This document shows, one piece after another, positions 32,299 to 41,400 of a stretch of DNA of 64,000 nucleotides. Made by a program: the position numbers and the translations under genes. How positions within the stretch are numbered: position 1 is the stretch's first letter; every line of letters begins with the position of its first letter. The notes under the pieces were generated by a model, which had not been told where the DNA came from, searched no databases, and saw nothing but the letters and a program-made list of their open reading frames with translations. Source of the DNA: Dactylosporangium siamense (GTDB taxonomy: Bacteria > Actinomycetota > Actinomycetes > Mycobacteriales > Micromonosporaceae); contig NZ_BONQ01000049.1 in assembly GCF_016862795.1 (NCBI RefSeq), positions 21,228 to 85,227 on the forward strand, in the 5' to 3' direction.

Positions 32299-33378
32299 GT
32301 GGACCTGCCGCACCAGACCCTGCCCGCCCGGCTCGGCGGTCGCATCGAGGCCGCGGAGGCCCTGACCCACAACGAAGGCAACGCCGCGACGGGCGGGATC
32401 TGGCGGGTCCGCGGCCCCGGCGGCAGCGCGATCCTCAAGGTCGCCCGGCCGCCCGCGGCCGCACCGGCCGGCTCGCCCGCGTGGCAGACCAGCGACGAAC
32501 CCACGCACTGGAACTTCTGGCACCGGGAGGTGTCGGCGTACACGACCGGTTTCGCGGCACGGGTCTACGCCGACGCCGGCATCGCCGCGCCCGAGTTGCT
32601 GGACGTCGCGCACCGTCCCGACGGCGCGGTCGAGCTGTGGCTGGCCGACGCCCGGGGCGCCCCCGGCATGTCCTGGCCGGTGGCCCGGCTGGCGCGGTTC
32701 GCCCGGCAGCTGGGCGTGGCGCAGGCACGGTGGGTCGACGGGGTGCCGGACCTGCCGTGGCTCTCACGTCGCTGGCTGTCGCAGTACCTCGCCGAAGGAC
32801 CGGGTCGCAGGGCCTGGACCGACGGCGACGAGCACTGGGACCACCCCGTCGCCGCGGTCTGGCCGGCCGCCGTGCGGGACCAGCTCCGGCGGCTGCGGGC
32901 AGAGCGGCTCACCGTCCTCGCCGCCGCGCGGGAGGCCCCGCGGACGCTCTGCCATCTGGACGTGTGGCCCACCAACCTGATCGAGGACGGCGCGACCACG
33001 GTGTTGCTGGACTGGTCGTTCACCGGCGAGGGCGGCATCGGCGAGGACGTCGCCAACCTCATCGTGGACAGCGTCGCCGACGGGCTGATGGACGCCGCGC
33101 TCCTGCCGGACATCGCCGCCGCCGTCACCGAGGGGTACCTCGCCGGCCTGCACGACGGCGGGTGGAACGGGCCACCGGACCAGGTCCGCCGGGCGATCGC
33201 CGCCTGCGGCGCGGCGAAGTACAGCTGGTTCGCGCCGCTCGCGCTCGCCCGCGTGGTCCGCGACGGCACGTTCGGGCACCCGCAGTACGGCCGCGACGCC
33301 TCCGCGACGTCCGCCCTGCAACGACTCCAGGGCCTGGTCACGCTCCTGGCGGACTGGTCCCGGACGATCCTGCGCTGA
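32299..33378 (+). CDS. aminoglycoside phosphotransferase (APH)-family kinase
   Basis: 359 aa from GTG 32299. The kinase catalytic loop is LCHLDVWPTNLIEDGA (about residue 218), with the metal-binding Asp in VLLDWSFTGEGGIGED. The N-lobe has GPGGSAILKVARP with the ATP-binding Lys. The family phosphorylates small molecules or sugars; aminoglycoside resistance itself is not implied. The downstream Eis gene is convergent, 60 bp away. Confidence 0.88.
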   Translation: MDLPHQTLPARLGGRIEAAEALTHNEGNAATGGIWRVRGPGGSAILKVARPPAAAPAGSPAWQTSDEPTHWNFWHREVSAYTTGFAARVYADAGIAAPELLDVAHRPDGAVELWLADARGAPGMSWPVARLARFARQLGVAQARWVDGVPDLPWLSRRWLSQYLAEGPGRRAWTDGDEHWDHPVAAVWPAAVRDQLRRLRAERLTVLAAAREAPRTLCHLDVWPTNLIEDGATTVLLDWSFTGEGGIGEDVANLIVDSVADGLMDAALLPDIAAAVTEGYLAGLHDGGWNGPPDQVRRAIAACGAAKYSWFAPLALARVVRDGTFGHPQYGRDASATSALQRLQGLVTLLADWSRTILR

Positions 33379-33438
33379 CCGACGCGGGCCTGAACGACGT
33401 CGGGACGGCGTCGCCGTGGGTGGGGGCAGGCGTCGGGG

Positions 33439-34659
33439 TCAGAACCAGTGCAGGCAGTGCGGGTGCCGTTCGGCGTGGAAGAGGATGTCGGCACGGGTGG
33501 CCGCGTCCGGGCGGTGGGCGCGGATGTGGCCGGCACGGACGAGCGTGCTGGGCGCGGTGCCGCCGAGGTAGATCGAGCCGAGGTCGCTCACGTCCAGGGA
33601 GAGGTCGGGGTCCCGATCCGTAGGGACGCAGCCGGCCTTGCCGTCCCGGACGGTCAGCAGGTAGCGGTGGTGCTCGCCGAGGAACGGGTCGTCGACGTCG
33701 AGGACGAGTTCGCCGTCCGTGCACCAGCCGCGTGCGGTCAACGCCTGCGGCACGTCCAGCAGCCGCACCCAGAGCCAGTCGGAGTCGCTGCTCACCTGGG
33801 CGGCCCGGAAGTCCGCCAGCTGCCAGCGCAGCGGGTGCCCGGGCGGGAAGTGCTTGAACGCGACCTGCGTGACGAGGTCGTGGCCGAGCAGGAATCCGAT
33901 CAGGGCGGTGGAGACGGCGTCGTCGGTGGCGATGGTCTCGTCGACCGTCAACGTGCCGTCGCTGAGCGAGTAGCTGGCGTATCCGTCCGGGACGCCGCCG
34001 GCGTCGCGGTGGACGGCGACGTAGCGCGGCGCCTGAGCGATCGGGGGTTGTCCCGCGCCGAGGGCCCACCAGCGGTGCGGCCGGGACAGCGCGCCAGGCT
34101 GTGCGCGGCGGTACCGGTCGTAGACCTCCTCAAGGATCTCGCCGCACTCGGCGCGCCGCATCACCTCGACCGGGCCGCTGTTGGAGCCGGCATCCAGGAC
34201 GTCCGCCCGCGGTGCGGCGAGGGCACCCTGGTGGCGGGCCACCGTGATCCGTCCCGTGTAGGTCGCCGGTCCGTAGCCGAACCTGCGGTAGATCGTGGCC
34301 TCGGAGGCCAGCAGGACGGCGAGGAACTCCCCGCGTGCCCGCAGCTCGGTGAGCTGGTGCCGCATCATCGCGGTGAGCACGCCCTGGCGTCGGTGCGAGG
34401 GCAGGACGCCGACGGCGGTGATTCCAGCGGCCGGGGCGAGGACCTCGCCGGGCAGGGTGAGTTCGAACGAGTACGCGGCGGCGGTCCCGACGGGCCGCCC
34501 GTCCGCGGTCACGGCCAGCAGCCCGCGGTCCATCTCGAACGCCGACCACCAGACACCGCCGCCATCCTCGTTCGGCGTGTCCGGGTGGATCCCGAGCGCG
34601 GTGTGGAATGTGTTGACGAAGGCGTCGAGGTCCTGGTCGGTCGTGGGACGGATGTCCAT
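33439..34659 (-). CDS. eis: Eis-family N-acetyltransferase
   Basis: 406 aa from ATG 34659 with GGGAGG upstream. Eis features: N-terminal GNAT with acetyl-CoA loop VLPSHRRQGVLTAMMRHQL, RFGYGPATYTGR, a second GNAT-like half, and the C-terminal SCP2-like domain ending in Phe406 (HCLHWF), whose carboxylate is the conserved catalytic base in Eis. Length matches Eis exactly. Mycobacterial Eis acetylates aminoglycosides and host proteins; here a broad amine-acetylating role is possible. Preceded by a MerR-like dyad at 34721-34740. Confidence 0.9.
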   Translation of the reverse strand: MDIRPTTDQDLDAFVNTFHTALGIHPDTPNEDGGGVWWSAFEMDRGLLAVTADGRPVGTAAAYSFELTLPGEVLAPAAGITAVGVLPSHRRQGVLTAMMRHQLTELRARGEFLAVLLASEATIYRRFGYGPATYTGRITVARHQGALAAPRADVLDAGSNSGPVEVMRRAECGEILEEVYDRYRRAQPGALSRPHRWWALGAGQPPIAQAPRYVAVHRDAGGVPDGYASYSLSDGTLTVDETIATDDAVSTALIGFLLGHDLVTQVAFKHFPPGHPLRWQLADFRAAQVSSDSDWLWVRLLDVPQALTARGWCTDGELVLDVDDPFLGEHHRYLLTVRDGKAGCVPTDRDPDLSLDVSDLGSIYLGGTAPSTLVRAGHIRAHRPDAATRADILFHAERHPHCLHWF

Positions 34660-34720
34660 TGCTGCTGCCTCCCGTGGGATTCGGGCACCATGACTGGCGG
34701 TGCCCGGCCACAGTGCAGGG

Positions 34721-34740
34721 TTGACCCTTGGCCGGGTCAA
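34721..34740. promoter_or_regulatory. MerR-type dyad upstream of eis
   Basis: TTGACCC (34721-34727) and GGGTCAA (34734-34740) form a 7-6-7 inverted repeat. Read on the minus strand, TTGACC looks like a -35 element about 80 bp ahead of the eis start. No merR gene lies in the window. Confidence 0.4.
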
Positions 34741-34836
34741 GCGAATTTCGCGCGGTCCGGGAGCCGGTGCATCCACGACGCAGGGCCGCCTGACCCCCGG
34801 TGGTCTCGTGTCGTGAGTCGTCAATTGACGAGCAGC

Positions 34837-34866
34837 CGCCCCGGCACGTCCGCGGGCACCGGGGCG
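34837..34866 (-). terminator. hairpin after small membrane gene
   Basis: CGCCCCGG (34837-34844) pairs with CCGGGGCG (34859-34866), just beyond the stop of the minus-strand gene at 34875. A separate perfect palindrome, CGTCAATTGACG, is at 34819-34830. Confidence 0.55.
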
Positions 34867-34874
34867 AGGACCAG

Positions 34875-35192
34875 TCAGACGGACGTGGTCACCAGGCAGA
34901 TCAGGACGAACCCGGTCGCGCCGATGAGCGTGCTGGACAGCGCGCCCCGTCCGAACGCCCGCGCGTACGGCTGGGTCATGCACACCCCGCCGACGAACAC
35001 CCCGACCGGCACGATCGCCAGCTCCGGGATCACCAGCAGCACCATGAACGACCGGGCCTCCGGGTCGCCGTTGACGATGAGCTGCAGGATCAGGAACGCC
35101 ATCAGCAGCACGTGCGGCAGCGCGCCGAGGACCGCGCCGAGGGTCTGGCCGCGGGCCGGCGGCGTGGCCGCCGGCCCGACGACCGGGGTCAT
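34875..35192 (-). CDS. small membrane protein coupled to giant hydrolase gene
   Basis: 105 aa from ATG 35192, whose ATG overlaps the stop of the giant upstream gene (ATGA, 35189-35192). Three hydrophobic helices are visible: LPHVLLMAFLILQLIV, FMVLLVIPELAIVPVGVFVGG and LIGATGFVLICLV. No family recognised. The coupling suggests the protein works with the exported hydrolase, for instance as an anchor or a retention factor. Confidence 0.7.
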   Translation of the reverse strand: MTPVVGPAATPPARGQTLGAVLGALPHVLLMAFLILQLIVNGDPEARSFMVLLVIPELAIVPVGVFVGGVCMTQPYARAFGRGALSSTLIGATGFVLICLVTTSV

Positions 35193-38100
35193 CGAACCGA
35201 CCCGTACAGGCCGGTGTTGATGGCCGCCATGCTCTGCCGCACCGAGTTGCTGCTGTAGTCGCCGTCCCAGTAGTTCGTGTGGTTCAGCGTCGGGTCGAAG
35301 TCCAGCCCGAACTGCTTCGCACCGAACACCCAGTCGGTCGGGCTGACGCCGAAGGGACCGTTCGGGACCGCGCGGATCAGGTCGAAGCCGTAGGTGCACG
35401 CCCACACGTGACCGTAGGCCGGGCCGTGCAGGTCCTCCGCGTAGTTCACGCCGACGCCGGGGCTTGCGACGAGCACGATGTCGTCGGCGTCGACGCCCGC
35501 GGTCTCACGCGCCGCGTAGCCGATGACGACCGTGCCGTAGCTGTGACCGATGAGGGTGGAGTGCAGGGCACCCTGGTGGGTCGCCCTCAGTCCCGCCTGG
35601 AAGCGGCGCAGGTCCGGGGCCCCGGCGACCGCCCACTGCTCTTGCGCGGCACCCGGGAGGATGCTCTGCGGGGCGTCGTAGCCGAGCCAGCTGATCGACG
35701 ACGTCCGCTTGCCCGGAGCGATCGCCAGCGCGTCCGCGACCATCTTGTCGGAGCGCTCGATGTCACCCTTGAAGCCGCCGCCGAACGCCGCGTAGGTGCC
35801 GGGGACGTAGGTGACGACGTTCTCGGCGGTGTCGGGGTTGTTGATCGCGACCACCGCTCGCCCGTTGCCGCGCGTCACCGAGAACGACACCAGGTAGGCG
35901 GGGACGGTGTGGTCGGCGAGGCGCTGCTTGACGGCGTCGATGCCGTCGATCTGCTTGAGGACCGCCTCGGAGTCGCCTGCCAGCCGCAGCTGCTCCGCCT
36001 CTGCCTTGTTCACGGCGTCGCTGACGCTGGTCGCCTGCGGGAACAGCTCCATCAGCCGGTTCTGCTCGCGCATCTGCTGGATGTGCTGGTAGTCGGCGTC
36101 GAGCTGGGCGGCGCGGGCGACGAGCCGGGTCCGCTCCCGGTCCATGACGATCTGGTTGGCGGCGTCACGGATGACGACGGGGATGCCGTCGAGCTCGCCG
36201 ATGCGCTCCGGGTAGGTGAAGGGCAGGGGGCTCTGCTGGATCGTGTTCAGGCCCTGCCACCACAACGAGACGTCGGAGGCGCTGGTGCCGTAGGCGGGGA
36301 TGTCCGCCGGGTCGACGGTCCGCGGCGGAATGACGGGGTTGAGGCCGCCGCGCCAGTAGCCGTGGGTGTCGAGCCACTCGGCGCCGGTGGCGAGCGACCA
36401 GGCCGGCGAGGAGTAGATCGGTGTGCCGCAGTCGAGGACGCTGAAGCAGCGGTTCTGGGCGTTGTTGTTGGCGGACGCGACGAACTCGTGTGTCGGGTCG
36501 AGACGGTCGCCCTTGACGGTCCAGTTGCAGTACCAGACCGGCGCCTTGAGCACCGACTTGATCTGCCAGTAGGGCGAGTTCGGCTCGTCGCTGGGGCCGA
36601 GGTTGTCGTAGATCACCCGGGCCGACGTGTCGTAGGTGCTGCCGCAGACGGTGCCGGCGGCGGTACCGATGCCGACCGCCACACCAGTGGTGGCGTCAGT
36701 GACGACGAACCCGCCGCCGCCGTAGCGGCCCGGCATGGTCACGGTGCGGTCGTAGCGGTTGGACCACACGTTGAAGCCCCAGAAGCCGTCACCGTACGTG
36801 TAAGGATCGAGGGTCACCACGGCCGGGCCGAAGTCGATCTTCCCGATGTAGGACTTCGGCCAGTCCCAGGTCCGGCCGCCGGTCGGATACACGTCGTAGG
36901 TGGTCAGGACCGCCCAGAAGTCGTGGCCGGCGAGGGCGGCGGGGACCGTGGCCCGGCACATCCAGCCGGCGGCGCACGAGGCCACCACGGTGTGGCTCGT
37001 GTAGTCCTCGATTTCCAGGTAGTACGGCGACGACACCAGGTCGCCGGCGCCCTCCACTATGGCGGTGATGTCGACCGACTGCGCCGCGCCGGCGTCGGCG
37101 TACGAGAGGAAATGCGTGACGGTGAGCGGCTTGGTGGGGGAGAACGCCGTGAAGGTGCCGTCCTGCGGGAGGCTGGCGGCGCGGACCGAGCCGTCGGCGC
37201 GGACGACCCGGGCGACGAACGTGTGCGTGCCCTGCGCCTTGTAGCTCACCTGCGGCGTGCAGCTGCCGGTGGCGGCGACGGAGGCGACGGTGCAGCTGCC
37301 GACCAGCCGGTCACCCGCGGTCTGGTCGATGACCTGCAGGGTCTCGCCGGTGCCCAGGGTCGCGTAGGCGCTGACCATCTGCGTGCTCAGTTTCGGGCGG
37401 ACCATCACCCGGCGCGACACCGACACCTGGTACTGCGTCGTGCCGACGCGCCCCGCGGCATCGGTGGCCGTGACGGTCACGCCCGGGTAGTACGCGGTGT
37501 CCTCGCTCGAAGGCTCCGCGATCATGCCCTCGACGACCCCGGTGGAGGCGTTGAGCGTGAGGCCGGCCGGCAGCCCGGTCGCCGCCCAGCGGTAGCCGCC
37601 GGCGCCGCCGGTGGCGGTCAGGGCAACGCTGCTCGGCTCGGAGCCGGTCACGGAGATGGTGCCCCAGACGTTGTCGATGACGACCGGGGTGGTGACGGTC
37701 CACGCGACGGTGACGCTGCCGGTCCGCTTCGCGGCGTCGGTCGCGGTGATCTTCGCGGACGTCGAAGCCGCCTTGGTCGGCTTGCCGCTGACCACCCCGG
37801 TGGTGGCGTTGATCGACAGGCCGGTGGGCAGGCCGGTCGCGGTCCACGTGTAGGGGGCGGCGCCGCTGGTCGCGGTGAACGCGACGGAGCTCTGCACGCC
37901 GACGGTGCCGGCCTGCGCGCCGGGGTCGGCGACGATCGGGGCCGCGCCGACGGTCCAGCCGAATGTGGCGCTGCCGGTGCGGCCGCCGGCGTCGGTCGCG
38001 GTGACCGTGACGGTGACGGTCCCGGCGGTGGTCGGCGTGCCCGTGACGGCGCCTGTCGTGGCGTTGATCGCGAGACCGGCCGGCAGGCCGGCCGCCGTCC

Positions 38101-40333
38101 ACAGGTAGGGCTTGACGCCACCGGCGCCGGCGGCGGTCAGCGACGCGGCGACGCCGACGGTGCCGGCCTGGGCACCCGGGTTGGTGACCGTGACGGGCGC
38201 GGCGACGGTCCAGGTGAAGGTGGCGCTGCCGGTGAGCCCAGCGGCGTCGGTCGCGGTGACCTTGACGGTCGAGGTCGCCGCGGTCGTCGGCGTGCCGGTG
38301 ATCGCGCCGTTGGCGATGGACAGGCCGGCCGGCAGGCCGGTCGCGGTCCAGGTGTAGGGCAGGGTGCCGCCGGTGCCGGACAGGGTCAGCTGGGTGGCCA
38401 CGCCGGTGGTGCCGGCCCGCGTGCCGGGGTTGGCGACGGCGAGCCCGACGGTCAGCGTGAAGGTGACGCGGCCGGTGCGCCCGGCCGCGTCGGTCGCGGC
38501 GAGCGTGACGGAGGCGACGCCGGTCGCGGTGGGCGTGCCGGTGATCGCGCCGGTGCTGCCGTCGACGGTCAGCCCCGCGGGCAGGCCGGTCGCCGACCAG
38601 GTGTAGGGCGTGACCCCGCCGGCCGCGGAGGCGGTGACGGAGGTGGCGACGCCGATGGTGGTGGTGCGGTCGCCGGGGCTGGTCACGGTGGGCGCGACGC
38701 CGGCGGCGACGGTGAAGGTGGTGCCGGCGGTGCGCCGGCCGGCGTCGGTGACCGTGATGGTCACCGTCGAGGTGGCGGTGGCGGTCGGGGTGCCGGAGAT
38801 CAGGCCGGTCGCCGCGGCGATGGTGAGCCCGGCGGGCAGCCCTGTCGCGGTGAACGTGTAGGCGCCGGCGCCACCCGCAGCGCTGAGCTGGAGGGTGTAC
38901 GCGGTGCCGACGGTCGCGGTCCGCGGGCCTGGGTTGGCCAGGGTCACCGCGGTCGCGGTGGTCCACGCCACGGAGGCGGTGCCGGTGCGGCCCGCCGCGT
39001 CGGTGGCGGTGACGGTCGCGGTGACGGTGCCGGCGGCGGTCGGGGTGCCGGACACGAGGCCCGTCGTGGCGTTGATGGTGAGGCCGGCGGGCAGGCCGGT
39101 CGCGGCCCAGGTGTAGGACGCGGTGCCGCCGGTCGCGGCGACGGTCAGCGACGTGGCGGCGCCGACGGTGGCGGCCTGCGCGCCCGGGTTGGTGACGGCG
39201 ACGGGCGTGCCGGCGGCCGCGGAGAAGGTGACGGTGCCGGTCCGCCCGGCGGCGTCGGTGGCGGTCACCACGGGCGCGTAGGCGCCGGCGGTGGTGGGGG
39301 TGCCGGACACCACGCCGGTCGACGCGGCGATGGTCACGCCGGCGGGCAGGCCGGTCGCGGCCCACGTGTACGGGGCGGTGCCGCCGGAAGCGGTCACGGT
39401 CAGCGACGCCGCGGTCCCGACGGTGAGGGTCCGGTTGCCGGGGTTGGCCACGACGGGTGCCGGGCCGCTGCTCCACGTGAACGACGCGGTGGCGGTGCGG
39501 GCGGCGGCGTCGGTGACGGTGACGGTCGAGGTCGACGAGCCGGCGGCGGTCGGGCTGCCGGACACCACGCCCGTCGTGGCGTTCATGGTCAGGCCGGCGG
39601 GGAGACCGGTCGCGGCCCACGTGTACGGGGCGGTGCCACCCGTGGCGGCGACCGTCAGCGACGCCGGGATGCCGATGGTGATGGTCCGGTTGCCGGGGTT
39701 GGTGACGGCCGGCGGTGTGGTCACGGTCCAGGCGACCGTGGCGGTGCCGGTCCGGCCGGCCGAGTCGGTCACCTTGACCGTGCTCGTGGCGGTGCCGGCC
39801 GCCGTCGGCTTGCCGGTCACCAGGCCGGTGCTCGCGGCGATGGCGAGCCCGGCGGGCAGGCCGGTCGCCGACCAGGTGAACGGGCTGGTGCCGCCGGTGC
39901 GCGCCATCGCCAGGTTGACCGCGACGCCGACGGTGGCGGCCTGCGGGCCGGGGTTGGAGACGCCGATCACGACGGTCCACGTGAAGGACACGTTGGTCGT
40001 CGCCTTGGCCGCGTCCGTCACGGTGATCTTGGTGGTGGTCGCGCCGACCGTGGTCGGGGTGCCGGACACCGCTCCCGTCGTCGCGTTGATCGTCAGCCCG
40101 GCGGGCAGGCCCGTGGCGGTCCACGTGAAGGGGCTGGTCCCGCCCGTACGGGCGACGCTCAGGCTGACCGCTGTGCCTGCCGCACTCGTCTGGTTGCCCG
40201 GGCCGGTGAGGGCCGGTGGGGTCGCCGCCGCCAGGGCGGTGCCGGTCACCCCGCCCGCGACGACGGTGAGCGCGACGACGATGAAGGCGTACCAGAGCCG
40301 GCGGGACCGGCTTGGACGCAGGGATGTTGGCAC
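35189..40333 (-). CDS. giant secreted protein: 11 Ig-like (He_PIG) repeats plus C-terminal alpha/beta hydrolase
   Basis: 1714 aa. Signal peptide 1-37 (LWYAFIVVALTVVAGGVTGTALA). Residues about 38-945 are eleven repeats of roughly 83 residues, each with NPG, TVG, GGTAPYTWAATGLPAGLTINATTG and SGTPTAAG-like cores, the putative-Ig (He_PIG) type. A middle section (950-1330) is beta-rich with Cys and Trp (VVASCAAGWMC, YDRTVTMPGRYGGGG). A helical linker (MDRERTRLVARAAQLDADY) leads to an Abhydrolase_8/DUF1023-like domain (about 1460-1690): YVPGTYAAFGGG, nucleophile LIGHSYGTVVIGYA, IVLVASPGVGV and a late NHTNYW His. Exported, cell-wall or surface hydrolase; coupled to the membrane gene downstream. Confidence 0.9.
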   Translation of the reverse strand: MPTSLRPSRSRRLWYAFIVVALTVVAGGVTGTALAAATPPALTGPGNQTSAAGTAVSLSVARTGGTSPFTWTATGLPAGLTINATTGAVSGTPTTVGATTTKITVTDAAKATTNVSFTWTVVIGVSNPGPQAATVGVAVNLAMARTGGTSPFTWSATGLPAGLAIAASTGLVTGKPTAAGTATSTVKVTDSAGRTGTATVAWTVTTPPAVTNPGNRTITIGIPASLTVAATGGTAPYTWAATGLPAGLTMNATTGVVSGSPTAAGSSTSTVTVTDAAARTATASFTWSSGPAPVVANPGNRTLTVGTAASLTVTASGGTAPYTWAATGLPAGVTIAASTGVVSGTPTTAGAYAPVVTATDAAGRTGTVTFSAAAGTPVAVTNPGAQAATVGAATSLTVAATGGTASYTWAATGLPAGLTINATTGLVSGTPTAAGTVTATVTATDAAGRTGTASVAWTTATAVTLANPGPRTATVGTAYTLQLSAAGGAGAYTFTATGLPAGLTIAAATGLISGTPTATATSTVTITVTDAGRRTAGTTFTVAAGVAPTVTSPGDRTTTIGVATSVTASAAGGVTPYTWSATGLPAGLTVDGSTGAITGTPTATGVASVTLAATDAAGRTGRVTFTLTVGLAVANPGTRAGTTGVATQLTLSGTGGTLPYTWTATGLPAGLSIANGAITGTPTTAATSTVKVTATDAAGLTGSATFTWTVAAPVTVTNPGAQAGTVGVAASLTAAGAGGVKPYLWTAAGLPAGLAINATTGAVTGTPTTAGTVTVTVTATDAGGRTGSATFGWTVGAAPIVADPGAQAGTVGVQSSVAFTATSGAAPYTWTATGLPTGLSINATTGVVSGKPTKAASTSAKITATDAAKRTGSVTVAWTVTTPVVIDNVWGTISVTGSEPSSVALTATGGAGGYRWAATGLPAGLTLNASTGVVEGMIAEPSSEDTAYYPGVTVTATDAAGRVGTTQYQVSVSRRVMVRPKLSTQMVSAYATLGTGETLQVIDQTAGDRLVGSCTVASVAATGSCTPQVSYKAQGTHTFVARVVRADGSVRAASLPQDGTFTAFSPTKPLTVTHFLSYADAGAAQSVDITAIVEGAGDLVSSPYYLEIEDYTSHTVVASCAAGWMCRATVPAALAGHDFWAVLTTYDVYPTGGRTWDWPKSYIGKIDFGPAVVTLDPYTYGDGFWGFNVWSNRYDRTVTMPGRYGGGGFVVTDATTGVAVGIGTAAGTVCGSTYDTSARVIYDNLGPSDEPNSPYWQIKSVLKAPVWYCNWTVKGDRLDPTHEFVASANNNAQNRCFSVLDCGTPIYSSPAWSLATGAEWLDTHGYWRGGLNPVIPPRTVDPADIPAYGTSASDVSLWWQGLNTIQQSPLPFTYPERIGELDGIPVVIRDAANQIVMDRERTRLVARAAQLDADYQHIQQMREQNRLMELFPQATSVSDAVNKAEAEQLRLAGDSEAVLKQIDGIDAVKQRLADHTVPAYLVSFSVTRGNGRAVVAINNPDTAENVVTYVPGTYAAFGGGFKGDIERSDKMVADALAIAPGKRTSSISWLGYDAPQSILPGAAQEQWAVAGAPDLRRFQAGLRATHQGALHSTLIGHSYGTVVIGYAARETAGVDADDIVLVASPGVGVNYAEDLHGPAYGHVWACTYGFDLIRAVPNGPFGVSPTDWVFGAKQFGLDFDPTLNHTNYWDGDYSSNSVRQSMAAINTGLYGSVR
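37470..40220 (-). repeat. eleven ~255-bp coding repeats (He_PIG)
   Basis: The part of the giant gene that codes for the eleven Ig-like repeats. Successive units share near-identical stretches encoding GLPAGLTINATTG and SGTPTTAG, so homologous recombination could change the copy number, and short-read assembly may be unreliable here. The first and last units are the most diverged. Confidence 0.8.
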
Positions 40334-40551
40334 AGACGGTGACCTTCGCTTCGGTGGGCGGGAGCGGCAAAGCGTAGGAAACCGGCACCCTTCAAGGTCA
40401 ACACTGGGATCGCCGGTGGCGTCACCGGTGTGCCGCGGTGTGCCCGGACGCCCGTTGTCACGGGGTGTGATCTGACCGGCCGGTGGACACCCGTCGGTGG
40501 ACGCCCGCTACCGCACCCGCAGGAACGACTCACGGCACTAGGGTGGGGCGC

Positions 40552-41346
40552 ATGGCGGGGGAGCGGGTTCGGGCGCGGGTGTTCGGTGAGGTGGCCGACG
40601 ACTACGAGCGGTTCCGGCCCGACTATCCGCCGGCGTTGATCGATGACGTCCTGGCGTATGCGGGGCTCGACGGTGCCGCGGCGCTGGAGGTCGGGGCGGG
40701 CACCGGCAAGGCCACCGTGGCGTTCGCGGAGCGGGGCGTCGCCGTCACGGCGCTCGAGCCGGACGAGGCGATGGCCCGGGTGCTGGCCCGGCGGGTGGCC
40801 GGCCACCCGGAGGTGACCGTGGAGGTCGGCGCGTTCGAGGACTTCGTGCCGCCGCAGCCCTTCGGCCTGCTGCTGAGCGCGCAGGCGTGGCACTGGACCG
40901 ACCCGGCCGTGCGGTGGCAGCGAGCCGCCGCGGCCCTCGCGCCGGGCGGGACCCTGGCCCTGTTCTGGAACGGTGGCCGGCCGGCCGACCCGGACGTGCG
41001 GGCCGCGATCGTGGCGGCGCACCACACCCACGCGCCCGACATCGACACCGCGGTCGAGATCGACCCCGAACCGACGCTGGAGGCCGAGCTCGCGACGTCG
41101 TGGCCGGGCACGGACCTGCGGACGCTGCCGCAGTTCGGTGCGCTGTCCGAGCGGCTGTACCAACGGGAGCGCACACTGTCCACAGCGGACTACGTGGCCT
41201 ACCACTCGACCAAGTCGGCCTGCCGGATGCTCGGCGAGCAGACCCGCGCGAACCTGTTCCAGGCGATCCTCGACACGGCCGGGGAGCACGTCACGCTCAC
41301 GGTGGAGACGGTGCTGTATCTGGCCCGCCGGCAGCATTCGGGCTGA
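40552..41346 (+). CDS. class I SAM-dependent methyltransferase
   Basis: 264 aa from ATG 40552. FGEVADDYERFRPDYPPALIDDVL start, motif I ALEVGAGTGKATVAFAERG, motif II VTALEPDEAMA, LLSAQAWHWTDP and LAPGGTLALFWN are typical of UbiE/COQ5-like small-molecule methyltransferases. Upstream 218 bp is the promoter side of the giant hydrolase gene, divergent. Substrate unknown. Confidence 0.9.
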   Translation: MAGERVRARVFGEVADDYERFRPDYPPALIDDVLAYAGLDGAAALEVGAGTGKATVAFAERGVAVTALEPDEAMARVLARRVAGHPEVTVEVGAFEDFVPPQPFGLLLSAQAWHWTDPAVRWQRAAAALAPGGTLALFWNGGRPADPDVRAAIVAAHHTHAPDIDTAVEIDPEPTLEAELATSWPGTDLRTLPQFGALSERLYQRERTLSTADYVAYHSTKSACRMLGEQTRANLFQAILDTAGEHVTLTVETVLYLARRQHSG

Positions 41347-41400
41347 AACAGCGCCGTCGGCGGGGCGACGCGGAGCGCATCGAAGGGTCACACTGGCGTC

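Noticed and set aside
35189..40333. He_PIG repeats as a CRISPR-like or IS array
   Set aside because: Repeats are in-frame coding units of about 255 bp with no spacers, terminal repeats or transposase.
35279..40342. 1687-aa plus-strand open frame opposite the giant gene
   Set aside because: Mirror of the repeat gene; Gly/Arg/Asp-rich with no fold, while the minus frame has signal peptide, repeats and a hydrolase triad.
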